In this document: one piece after another, positions 1 to 9,968 of the stretch
Layout: the number at the start of each line of letters is the position of its first letter
How positions within the stretch are numbered: position 1 is the first letter of the stretch
Origin: Budorcas taxicolor
Taxonomy: Eukaryota; Chordata; Mammalia; Artiodactyla; Bovidae
Assembly (NCBI RefSeq): GCF_023091745.1
Contig: NC_068915.1
Coordinates: 33,720,001-33,784,000, forward strand
Direction: 5' to 3'
DNA length: 64,000 nt
The notes under the pieces: model-generated
The model's input: the letters and a program-made list of their open reading frames with translations, nothing else
The model's database searches: none
Told to the model about the DNA's origin: nothing
Program-made: the position numbers and the translations under genes

Positions 1-1867
1 TAGATTCAGGAATGGCTCTCTTAAAATGCCTATGAGTTTCCCATTTTGACATATTCATGAGACAAGAACACTGTAGTCACTTTATAATTCTTGCACCCAA
101 AGAAACCATAAGTTTTCCTTAAAGTACCTTTTAAAATAATGCATTTATACCAATTATCTGAATTAGTTATACCTACTATCTGTTCACTGATCTCTTTTTT
201 TAAATAAATGAGTTAGTACATTAGACAGTAGTTTCAAATTAAAGTAGAAAGGCTGGTCCATCCCATAATTCCCTTAAGATCATGAAGTCAGCAAAACTGC
301 TTTTGATACAGCATATTTCATCAAGTAATTATTAAGGCATATTCTCCCTAGGTATTTTTGAACACCCAATTGTTTTATTTTTAATGAAAAATTTCCCAGT
401 ATACTAAGTTGCTTATGAATGCTGGACCAGTATTTTCACTGTGTTCTATAAGTTTTCTGATAATCTACTTCCTTCTAAAATAAGTGGGTGTTATATAAAA
501 TAAAGGGTAGCCTCATTAGTTTTGAATAGACCACATTCTTTAAATAGAAAGTTCACAGATAATTTGGATAATATTCAACTTTCAGTAACAAGTAATTAAA
601 AACTAAATATTTAACTCTCAATGAGCTGTCTCAAGTTAGGGAAAAATCAGGATTAGTAGTCACTAATTCATATTTCTTTTCAAAATATTAAGTTAAAATG
701 ACTGCAAATACCACATTTTCCTCAGTGAATCATGTTTGCTATGTTCAGAAATACATTTACCTTTTTAAAAAAAAAAACACAATGTTGTTTAATGGAAGTG
801 ATTTATTTGGATCAACCTCTAATACCAAAATCATACTCTGAACCTCTATTTTTGCACCTACCATGAGCTAAAGACTGATCATTTCATTTCAATGTGATAG
901 GGCAAAGCTGTTTATAAATCTCAGCTTTAAATTTCTTCACCTCTATATGTTACATGCCCCTAGGGATGCTGTAAGAATTAATGAGTTTGAAAAGTACATT
1001 GACCTGTCTAATGAAACATGCTCTATAAAGTACAACATGCTGTTTTACTTTGCTCCAAATAAGATACACTGCAAATAAAAATATTAAAGATCAAATTAAG
1101 GCAAATTGACAATACAAATTATAAATAGAAATCATTGTCTCCAATAAGCTTTTGTTCTAGCTTAAGGAGTTTGTTCTTGTCCCAGATAGCTCTTATTAGA
1201 TCAGCTTTGCTTCTATATCTAAGAAATTAGGTCATTTCTTAAGACTATATATACGAGTAATGTTAGTGTTTTATAGCTGAATTAGATTATTCATTGTATT
1301 TTTCTCTAGCCAGTATACGAGACTCTAATACTAGTTTAAGTTTTTCAGTGACAGGGATTAGGCCAGTGCCTGGCATGTAATAACCTATGTCATAGATTAT
1401 TTTGTTCAATTTGTCTATCTTATAATTGGAGAAACAGACTGTACAATAACTTGACAATAACATTAATGCTTTTGAAACTTCATCATCTCATCTTTTAATA
1501 GTTTGGAAAACTTCAATAATGTAAATCACAGATTAAAGAAATTTCTAAAAGTAATAGTTTTCAAATTCTTGTATTTAAATAAGCAATGATAGAAAAGAGT
1601 GAAGCATTCAGGTAGAGGGGGTTGGGAAACAATCAGAAACTGACTATCACAAAATTTCTTTGAAACATTTTGAAAATACTACATAATTTTCACTTCTTCA
1701 ATAATATACTAATATGTAATTTGTTGTAAATATAAATTTCCCTTAAATTTAAAAATGTGATAATTCAGGATGACATACATATTTCAAAGGCATGCTCATT
1801 TTCTTGATATCACCCCAAATAAAGACCTTATTAATCAGTTAGTTAGTGATTATCTATTTCTACCCAT
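1..1867. other. AT-rich sequence without genes
   Basis: No open frame of note and no young repeat. It holds short A and T runs and a weak MIR-like stretch listed separately. Around 1360-1460 the words gcctggcatgtaataacc and ttggagaaacagac recall MIR/L2 ends but are too short to call. The rest looks like ordinary unique intergenic or intronic DNA. Confidence 0.6.
885..1045 (+). repeat. MIR-like SINE fragment
   Basis: The order 'cttcacctctatatgtta', 'gggatgctgtaagaattaatgag', then a word resembling 'aaagtacattgacctg' follows the MIR core and 3' half (cctcatctgtaaaat, agggttgttgtgaggattaaatgag, aaagcgcttagaacagtg). It is heavily diverged, so this is a weak call. Confidence 0.4.
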
Positions 1868-1985
1868 AAGAACATAAAGCTTGTTCAACACAGGGGCAGT
1901 ATCTTTCTTGTTCTTTTCTGTATTCCAAGGGCTTAGAATTACACCTGGTATATTATATATATTTGAATATATTCATTGAATTAAA
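1868..1985 (+). repeat. L2 LINE 3' end
   Basis: The segment runs 'cacaggggcagtatctttct', 'tgttcttttctgtattccaa', 'gcttagaattacacctggta', then a TGAATatatTCATTGAATtaaat tail. This is the layout of the L2 3' end (gggcaggga, ttttgttcactgctgtatcc, cagtgcctggcacatagtag, aataaatatttgttgaatgaat). It is non-coding and ancient. Confidence 0.65.
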
Positions 1986-1994
1986 TAAGTCAAG

Positions 1995-4745
1995 CTGGAT
2001 GAAATGGACCAATTCCTGTAAAAACAGTCTATTTCTTCTTGTGAGAGTTGTGTAATATCAATAGACCTATATGTCTATTATAGAACTTGATTTAATAATT
2101 AACAGTCTTCCAAAAGAAAGAATACCAGACCCAGATAAATTCACTGATAAATTCTACTAAACATTTAAAGAAATTATACCAATTCTCTACAATATTTTTC
2201 AGAGGAGAGAAGCAGAAGATATACTTCCAAACTCATTTTATGAGGCCTGAATTACACAAATTCCAGCAATATATGACAAGAACGGTACTCTATGACCAAA
2301 TAGGATTTCTCCTAGGTATGTAAGCCTAGTTTGAAAATCAATTAATTAACCCCATCATATTATGCTACAGAATCTTGAACATATTAATAGATACAGAGAA
2401 AACACTTGATAAACTACTACACCCACTCATGATTAAAAAAAGAGACTCTCAGCATACCAGGAAGATGAGAACATCCTCAATTTGATTTTAAGAATTGATT
2501 AAAAACTACAGTAAACATTATACTTAATGGTGAGAAAACTTGAAACTTTCTAAGGTTGGGAACTAGGTAAGTATGTAACATTTCATTGTGGCTTTTCAAT
2601 ATAATACTGGAAGTTCAAGCTAATGCAGTGACATGAAATTGGGGGGAGGGAACAAATAAGATTGGAAAGTAAGAAATAAAACTGTCTTTGCTCACAGATT
2701 TTTTTTCATGTACATAGAAAATCCAAAATAATTGACAACAACAACCAAAAAAACACCTGAAACTAGTAAGTGACTACAGCAACACAGTAAGATACAGGGG
2801 TAATGTACAAATGTCAGCTGCTTTCCTATGTATCAGTAATGGACAAGAGGAATTTGAAATAAAGAGTACAATATCAATCATATTAGCATCCCAAAATGAA
2901 ATTGTTAGTTACAAATTAAAAAAAAAATATCCAAAATCTCTAAGGGAAAACAACAAAAAATACTTTGATGAAGAAATTAAAGAAAAACTAAACAAATAGA
3001 GAAATTTCATGTTCATGAATAGGAAGACTCAATGTTGTCAAGATGTCAGTGTTTCCCAACCTGACCTATAGACTGCAGTCAAAATCTCAGCAAGTTATTT
3101 TATGGATATCAACAATTTGACACTAAAATTAATATGGAGAGGCAAAATACCCAGAATAGCCAACTTAATATCGAACTCAAAGAACAAAGAGGAACAACAC
3201 TAGCCAAATTCAAGACTTACTACAAAGCTACATTTATCAAGGTAGTGTGGTCTCAGCAAGAGAATATCCATTTAAATCTAATGGGACAGAATAGACAGTC
3301 CAGAAGTAGACCCATATAAATCTAGTGAACTGATCTTTGCCAAGGGGGCAAAGATAATACAATGAAGCAAAGATAGTCTTTTTAACAAATGGTGCTAGAA
3401 CAAGTGGACATCAACATGCAAGAAGATCTTACATCCTTCATGTTAATTAACTGAAAATGAATCATAGACTTAAATGTAAAACACAAAACGATAAAACCTG
3501 CTAGAAGATAACACAGAATACCTAGATGACCTTGGGTAAAACCTATGAAAGAAACAATTGATAGACTGGACTTCATTAAAGTTAAAAACTTCTTTTCTAC
3601 AAAAGTAAATGCCAAGTGAAGGAGAAGGCAAGTCAAAGACTGGGAGAACATGCTTGCAAAAGACACATATGATAAAAGACTTACTGAAAATATACAAAAC
3701 TTTACTGAAAATATATATCTCAACAATAAGAAAGCAAATATCCTATTAAAGAGTGAGCCAAAGATTTAACAGATACCTCATGAAAAAAGATAGAGCAAGC
3801 AAATCTTTGAAAAGATATTTGACATCCTATGTCATTAGGGAATTGCAAATTAAAGTAAAATGAGGATACCACTACATACTGATTAGAACAGCAAAAATCC
3901 TAAAAATTCACACACCAAATGCTGGCAAAGACGGAACAACAGGAACTCTTATTCTATTGGTAGAAATGCAAAATGGTATAGCCAGTTTGGAAGTTACTCA
4001 TGTGATTTCTTAAAAAACTAAACATACTCTTACCATATAATCCAGAAACTATGCTCTTTGTACTTAACCAAATTAACTGAAAACTGTTCATGCAAAATGT
4101 CCACACGAAGTTCTGACATGAATGTTTATAACAGCTCTTTTAATAACTGCCAAAACTTGCAAGCAACCAAGATATCCTTCAGTAAGTGAATGAATAAATA
4201 AACTGTATACATAAAAACAATGAAATATTATTCCGTGCTGAAAAGAAACAAGCTTTCCAGGCAATGAAAAGACATGGAGAAAATTTAAATGCCTATGACT
4301 TAGTGAAAGAAACTAATCTGCAAAGGTTACATACGATATGATTCGAACCAGATGGCATTCAAGAAAAGACAAATATTCAAGAAAACATTCACAAGAAAAA
4401 CAAGAGCAGTGGTTAGAAGGCATTAAGTGTCGGGGAGGGATAAACAGGCAGAGTACTGACAATTTTAGGACAATGAAACTATTCTGTATGATATTATAAT
4501 GGATACATTTTATTATCCATGTGTCAAAGCCCACAGAATGGAAAATACCAAGAGTGAACCTAATACAAGTTAATGATTTGGTGAAAATGATATGTCAGCA
4601 TATGTTCATTGACTGTGATACAGATGTTCATAAGTGGCAGAGGTTATACATGCATGGGAATGGGAATGTACAAGAATTCTTTGTATTTTCGATATAATTT
4701 TGCTGTGAACAGAAAACTGCTCTAAAAATAAATTTTATTTTAAAA
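1995..4745 (+). mobile_element. Old L1 LINE, ORF2 3' half and 3' UTR
   Basis: A 5'-truncated, decayed L1. It starts in ORF2 just before the reverse transcriptase (at 2100-2160, words matching the 'cagacccagataaattcact' region). Near 2370-2440 it shows the RT stretch 'ttaatagatacagagaaaac'. At 3134-3319 a 61-codon frame reads ...NIELKEQRGTTLAKFKTYYKATFIKVVW, the distal ORF2 block that follows RT. It continues through the C-terminal region (3840-4260). It ends with the characteristic 'ttttgctgtgaacagaaaac' and 'tgctctaaaaataaatttta' 3' end. Many stops and frameshifts make it non-functional. The 3'-end sequence suggests an L1M-type (old eutherian) subfamily. No TSD was identified. Confidence 0.85.
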
Positions 4746-5409
4746 AGTACCAAACACCTAGAAATTTTGAGTGTTTATTAAAGTAAAAACATAACTATTA
4801 CTTATGTTCCATATTAGAAATAAAGGGAAAAAATGAGCCATTAGTAATTAATCATTCCAAGTTAAAGTTTTTATAACATTAATTTGTAAATAGCCTCAAA
4901 TAGGATTTTAATTAACAGCCAAAATGATTTAGTAAGCTGTGCATTAACCTAATCTCTAATAATAGAATGACTAATTTGATAAAGTAGGGGAAATGTTGTA
5001 GCAAGGAGGTGATACAGAGATTTATAAGACAGAGATAACAGACAGACCAGTGTTTATGACTGATTTATAAAATTTAGTAAGTATTAATCTGAGAAAAAAG
5101 AGCCAGATCATAGATGTAATTATTTAATTCTGTCACAATTTTGTGATGACTCTGATTCATCCTCACAACTTTTTGTATGTATTAATCTAGAAAGTCACTA
5201 CCAGTATCATGGACGAGCAAATTTAGCAAGTATTTATGGATCCTCACTATATATAGGATGTTTGAGATAAATTTTATTGTGAATCCAATGACAGAATATT
5301 TAAAAACTCTCTTTTAAGAGTATATATGTGAGAAAACAATAACAAGAATATTGAAAAGGTGTTAATTTTAGAATATTTAGTAATTGAAAAGGACACAAAT
5401 ATAAATACT
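4746..5409. other. Unassigned AT-rich sequence
   Basis: No gene or confident repeat seen between the L1 3' end and the Bov-tA SINE. Confidence 0.5.
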
Positions 5410-5620
5410 GGCCTTCCCTGGTGGCTCAGAGGGTAAAGCATCTGCCTGCAATGAAGGAGACCTGGGTTTGATCCCTGGGTCAGGAAGATCTCCTGGAGAA
5501 GGAAATGGCAACCCACTCCAGTACTCTTGCCTGGAAAATCCCATGGACAGAGAAGCCTGGTAGACTACAGTCCATGGGATCGCAAAGAGTAGGACACGAC
5601 TGAGCTACTTCACTTTCACT
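5410..5620 (+). mobile_element. Bov-tA SINE
   Basis: It begins 'ggccttccctggtggctcag', a tRNA-Glu-derived head with a B-box-like 'gggtttgatccctggg'. The BovB-derived body follows (aaatggcaacccactccagt, ccatgggatcgcaaagagta, acacgactgagc). The full head-to-tail length of about 210 bp is present. I see no clear TSD. Confidence 0.93.
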
Positions 5621-6327
5621 AAGGAAAAAATAACATCTATACAATGAAAGATTTGTATTGAAATATTTCAGGGGAAAAAAAAAAACTTGGTTTAGATAGC
5701 AATCTGGAAATACAAACTGTTATGGAACACAAATGAAAGAACTCAGTAAATAAGAAAAAGCACAGCACCCAAACTCAGAACTCTGAAAGTCATGCAGACA
5801 AATATATGAACTAGATAAAGAGTTTCAACTTAAAGAGTTGAAAATATCAAAATAACTGGCACAGTTGAATTGCTCATTCTGAAAAAGGCAAAAGTGAATA
5901 AATTCTATGAATATAAACTAAACTGAAAGATCTGTTGGTCCTTTCAGTTAGACAGAAGATGGTGATCAGCCATTATTCAGCTGTGCTGAAAGAACGAGAG
6001 AATGAGCTCCATTATGAAGAATTTAGAAGTAAAGACTGTTGGGTCCAGTCAAGGTTGCATAAGCATTAGAATAGACAACACTAAGAATTTACAGACTGTC
6101 TTTCTAGAGAGTTTGGAAGAGGATACATGCTTCTCAGCTTTCCTGGGTTAAGTTGCTGTTGTTTGTAACTAGAATAATACACTCGCTAGCTTCTTAATTC
6201 ATCTCCTCAGCAGGAGAAACCAAGGCAGAATTCACAATTCAGATGGCACTGAGATATGAATTTAAATAAAATGTGTGTTTGAGTACGGAAGTGTGTGCTG
6301 GAGGGGGATAGTGCTGTGGAAGTAGCT
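5621..6327. other. Unassigned sequence before the hairpin
   Basis: No gene seen. An A-rich run lies at 5672-5686. The sequence is not recognisably Bov SINE, L1 or MIR. Its 3' part (about 6290-6327) is weakly complementary to the DNA just after the hairpin at 6328-6430 and may be part of the same palindromic unit. Confidence 0.5.
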
Positions 6328-6430
6328 GGCTTACTCCTCTATGTCTGTGATCTTGAACTTCTGATAGCATCTGTTGTTTTTTTCTGATGCTATCAAAAGT
6401 TCAAAGACTATGGACATGGAGAAGTAAGCC
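6328..6430 (+). other. Long imperfect hairpin (possible MITE or precursor-miRNA-like)
   Basis: The left arm (6328-6371) and right arm (6386-6430) are reverse complements over about 44 nt, with seven substitutions and one 1-nt bulge. The loop is 14 nt (6372-6385, T-rich). The inner nine pairs, gatagcatc with gatgctatc, are perfect. Four of the substitutions leave G-U pairs in a plus-strand RNA, so the plus transcript would fold better than the minus one. Flanking sequence to about 6290 and 6470 shows weaker complementarity. It fits no repeat named elsewhere in the window. It could be the core of an old palindromic DNA transposon, a local inverted duplication or a small-RNA precursor. I do not recognise a known miRNA. 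Confidence 0.75.
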
Positions 6431-6973
6431 TGCTACAGTAAGGGCCTCCCAAACATCTCCCAGCAGGAAAGGGCCTTGCTAGTTTTGCTGTAGGTTTGTT
6501 TCTCTTTTGTTTTCTTGAAGAAAATTTAATTCTTAAATGATCAGGAACAAACTGATTTAAGAGTAATATTTGCAAATGTGAAAAATTGATGCAGGCAGTC
6601 TAATTAAGAAGCACTTTTTTTTCCCCCCAGTCACCTGAAAAGTTAAAAGAACACATACTTTCTCTCTTTCAATGACTCTAAGCCTAGAATTAAGACTCAA
6701 ATTTATTTAGTTTGGACTATCTCTGAAGTTTATCTTCTATACATCTTATTCATTCCTCACAGATACAAATGCCATTTACAAAGAAAGAATTTCCCTCATT
6801 AAAGAAAGCAATTTAAACATTTGCTTTAGACTATTATGCTTTGTACCTGATTAAACAGTAGTTATACCAATTACCATTGCCTACACAAACACCATTCAGC
6901 CACTTTAAGAACAGCTATTTTTAAATCTGATCAGCTTATCTGAATATAATAAATTCAGCTGGACATAATAGTA
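6431..6973. other. Unassigned sequence
   Basis: No gene seen. It lies between the hairpin and the Tigger element and has short T and C runs near 6607-6627. Confidence 0.5.
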
Positions 6974-7981
6974 CATGCATACCTTAGAGATACTGCAGGT
7001 GTAGTTTCAGACCACCAGAATAAAGCGAGTATCCCAAGAAATGAATCATACATGTTTTATTTTCTCAGTCCACATAAATATTATGTTTAATATAATGTAA
7101 CCTATTAAGTGTCTAATAGCATTGTGTTTGAAAAACAATGTATATACCTTAATTAAAAATACTTTGTTACTAAAAATGCTGACCATCATCTGAGTCTTTA
7201 GTAAATCATAATATTTTTGCTGGTGGAGGGTCTTGCTTGCTAATGGCTCCTGACTGATCAGATCAGGGTGGTGGTTGCTGAAGGCTGGATGACTCTGGCA
7301 ATTTCTTAAAAAAAGAACGCAACCTCTGATTGACTCTTCCCTTCATGAAAAATTTCTCAGTAGCAATGCTGTTTGAAAGTAGTTTACCCACAATAGAACT
7401 TTCAGAATTGGAATCAAACATTTCCAAAAATGACTTTTTTTTTTAATCAACTCCGTTAGACATGCCTTCCTCATGAAATTTATTCATTTCTAGCTTTTTA
7501 TTTAAAATGAGAGACATGCAAGTCTTCCTTTAACTTAAATACTTAGAGGCCATTGTAGGCTTACTAATTCGCTTAACTGCAATACTCTTGTGTCTCAGGA
7601 ATAGAGAGGCCAGAGACGAGGGGGAGATGTGAAGGAAAGGCTGGTTGGTGGAGCATTCAAAACACACATGATATTTATCAGTTAAGTATGCCATCTTTTA
7701 AGAGTCCCATTTGTGGCACCCTCAAACAACTGCAATAGTAATATCCATGACCACAGATCACCATAACAAATAAAATAATAACGATGTTTGAAATATTGTA
7801 AGAATTATTAAAATGTGGCAAAGAAACATGAGGTATACCGATTCTACTTGAAAAATAGCAGCAGTAGACTTATTTGATGAAAGGTAGTCACAAATCTTGA
7901 ATTTGTTTTTTTAAAAAAGCAATATCTATGAAGCACAATAAAGAACAATAGATTTTACTGCTCTGATTGATCAGGCATGCC
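6974..7981 (-). mobile_element. Tigger1-type (pogo/TcMar) DNA transposon, internally deleted
   Basis: The ends are inverted copies: catgcatacct at the left and aggcatgcc at the right, each abutted by TA (6972-6973 and 7982-7983), the expected pogo/Tigger target duplication. Diagnostic inner words are 'cagaccaccagaataaagcg', 'gaaaaacaatgtatatacct', 'gctggtggagggtcttgctt' and, at the other end, 'gcaatatctatgaagcacaa'. Full Tigger1 is about 2.4 kb and encodes a transposase. Here the middle is missing: the sequence jumps near 7430 from the 3' side to the early coding region (aaggcatgtc and gaaaggaagagtc motifs, antisense, about 7450-7540). The element is therefore about 1.0 kb and dead. The reading direction of the lost transposase is the minus strand. 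Confidence 0.9.
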
Positions 7982-8654
7982 TATATTATGAATTAATCCT
8001 TACTCTCATACCTATATGCCACAAGCAAAATTAAACACTAGCGCTAGAGGAAATCCTGTTTACGTTATATGGGAAGGGATATCAACCCAACAAGTTTTCC
8101 TATGAGTTTCTTAATTTGGTAGAATAAATACAAAGGCAAAAATAGGAACTCTATGCAGAAAAGATATACTCTGTACTCCCATATATGTTACTGCCCATAG
8201 CTGTAAGCCTTCAAGTTTTAGGATTCATTTCTAAGTAAGTATTTAGCACAAAAAACTTATCACACTTTATATGAGAGCAGATCATGATTTCTGTATAAAA
8301 TTCTGGTGTTAGTTTTTCTGTGGGCACTAACTGTACAGTGCGTTAAAGGCTTCTAAAAATATGGATGCATTTTAAGTTTTGCATACAATTGTTTAGGTTT
8401 TAAAATTTTTACACCAACTTGTGTGTATATTACTATGTGATACAGTGCCCATATTTCTTTTAAACATTGTTCACAGGGTACTATTTTTAAAAATAATCAC
8501 TGCAATTCCATTCACATGAAAATTTTAACATTAAATGGCATCTACAGTGTAGGCAACTACATTGTACTAAGTACTTTTTTTCTAATTTTATTCTGTCTGT
8601 TGTCACACTCCTTCAGTAAAGTACAGCAATACCTACAGGATACTGTATATGGCT
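7982..8654. other. Unassigned AT-rich sequence
   Basis: No gene or confident repeat seen. Confidence 0.5.
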
Positions 8655-8830
8655 GAAAGAATGGAGCCTTGCTGCCTCAGTTTTCATCTCACTTACCAGC
8701 TGTGTGACCTTGGGAAAGTCACTTGACCTTTGCAAGTCTCACTTTCTTCATCTCTAAAGGAGGATAATTACAGTATTTATTTCATAGGGCTTCTGTAAGC
8801 TAATATGCTGAAGCCTTTTATTGTTCTACC
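8655..8830 (+). repeat. MIR SINE
   Basis: The classic MIR core is easy to read: 'cagctgtgtgaccttgggaa', 'agtcacttgacctttgcaag', 'tttcttcatctctaaaggag', 'catagggcttctgtaagcta'. It is an ancient mammalian tRNA-derived SINE and is non-coding. Confidence 0.9.
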
Positions 8831-9598
8831 TGACCGCTAATACACACAAAATGGCTATATTCGTCTCAGAGCTACACTTATTAATTTATGCAGCAATCAA
8901 ATGGAAGACAAATGTGCTAAAAGATTGGGACCATCACCAAGTGTAGACATAACAGGGATTTAAAAGCAAAATCCTACTAGCACCAGCGGATTCCACTGAT
9001 TAAGAACTCTATCTGTAGGATTCCATGAGAAAGCAGATGGAACACTCAAGTTAGCATACGTTAAGAAGAATTGTCAGAAAGACATATTTGCAATATTTGC
9101 ACAAAATAGAATTACAAGGAAAAGTGCAGAATTCTAGGCTTAGTTACAGTGTGGGCCCCTTTAAGATTCTATGCTGAGAAGGGAATGACTGGAACCTGAT
9201 GACAAAGAAGATTCTCTTGACAGGGCTGAGATCTAAAGGACATGACAGGAGCTAAGACTTTTGGTCAAGGTTGATGGCCAGACTTCTGAGTCTCTGCAGT
9301 TTGGGGGCCAGGTCTATAAATATTCCAAAATCACTCTCCCAGCCCCTTCCAATCTCCTGCCCCTACTCCTCTTAGAGAAAATCAACTGCAAGGGGCCCAC
9401 TGGTGAGTCAATGCAAGTAAAACCCTACAGCACAGAGCAGAGTGGACAAAGCTAAAAATTAGGCCTAGAATTGGAAGCATACAAAATCCAACCTTCTGTC
9501 TGCCTATCATCTAGCCATCTATTTACTGATCTATAGCATGTTGAATGTTTGGCAGGTTAACAATATAAACACAAGTTTAACTTCTGCGGAACATGAAT
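8831..9598. other. Unassigned sequence with a GC-richer block
   Basis: About 9130-9440 is less AT-rich than its surroundings and has a TATA-like 'gtctataaat' at about 9313. A 64-codon frame at 9261-9455 has no family I recognise. It may be an unrecognised LTR or DNA-transposon piece. I see no splice or coding signature. Confidence 0.4.
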
Positions 9599-9893
9599 GC
9601 CTATATACTGCTGCTACTGCTAAGTCACTTCAGTCGTGTCCGACTCTGTGCGACCCCATAGACGGCAGCCCTCCAGGCTCCCCCGTCCCTGGGATACTCC
9701 AAGCAAGAACACTGGAGTGGGTTGCCATTTCCTTCTCCAATGTTTGAAAGTGAAAAGTGAAAGTGAAGTCGCTCAGTCGTGTCTGGCTCTTGGCGACCCC
9801 ATGGACTGTAGCCTACCAGGCTCCTCCGTCCATGGGATTTTCCAGGCAAGAGTATTGGAGTGGGGTGTCATTGCCTTCTCCAGCCTATATACT
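9599..9893 (-). mobile_element. Bov-A2 SINE with 11-bp TSD
   Basis: Two Bov-A units in tandem: 'cagtcgtgtccgactctgtg' near 9632 and 'cagtcgtgtctggctcttgg' near 9775. They are joined by the usual 'tgaaagtgaaaagtgaaagt' linker. The exact repeat GCCTATATACT flanks the insert (9599-9609 and 9883-9893), so the element proper is 9610-9882. The BovB-like sense is on the minus strand. Confidence 0.95.
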
Positions 9894-9959
9894 AGCACAT
9901 GTCAAAATAATTTCAAGACAAATACTTCACAGACTCAAAAGCTGCCAGAGTGTTCAGAT

Positions 9960-9968
9960 CAAGATGGC
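9960..9968 (+). promoter_or_regulatory. YY1-like site at L1 5' end
   Basis: CAAGATGGC lies about 6 nt inside the inferred L1 start. In human L1 a YY1 site of this form near the 5' end sets the transcription start. Here it is seen by match only; activity is inference and unlikely in a decayed copy. Confidence 0.55.

Noticed and set aside
5410..5470. A functional tRNA-Glu gene
   Set aside because: The tRNA-like head is part of a Bov-tA SINE. The cloverleaf is incomplete and it continues into BovB-derived sequence. The same holds for the other Bov-tA heads and the CHR-type SINE.
6328..6430. Calling the hairpin a named microRNA
   Set aside because: The fold is good, but I do not recognise a known mature sequence and there is no expression evidence, so only the structure is reported.
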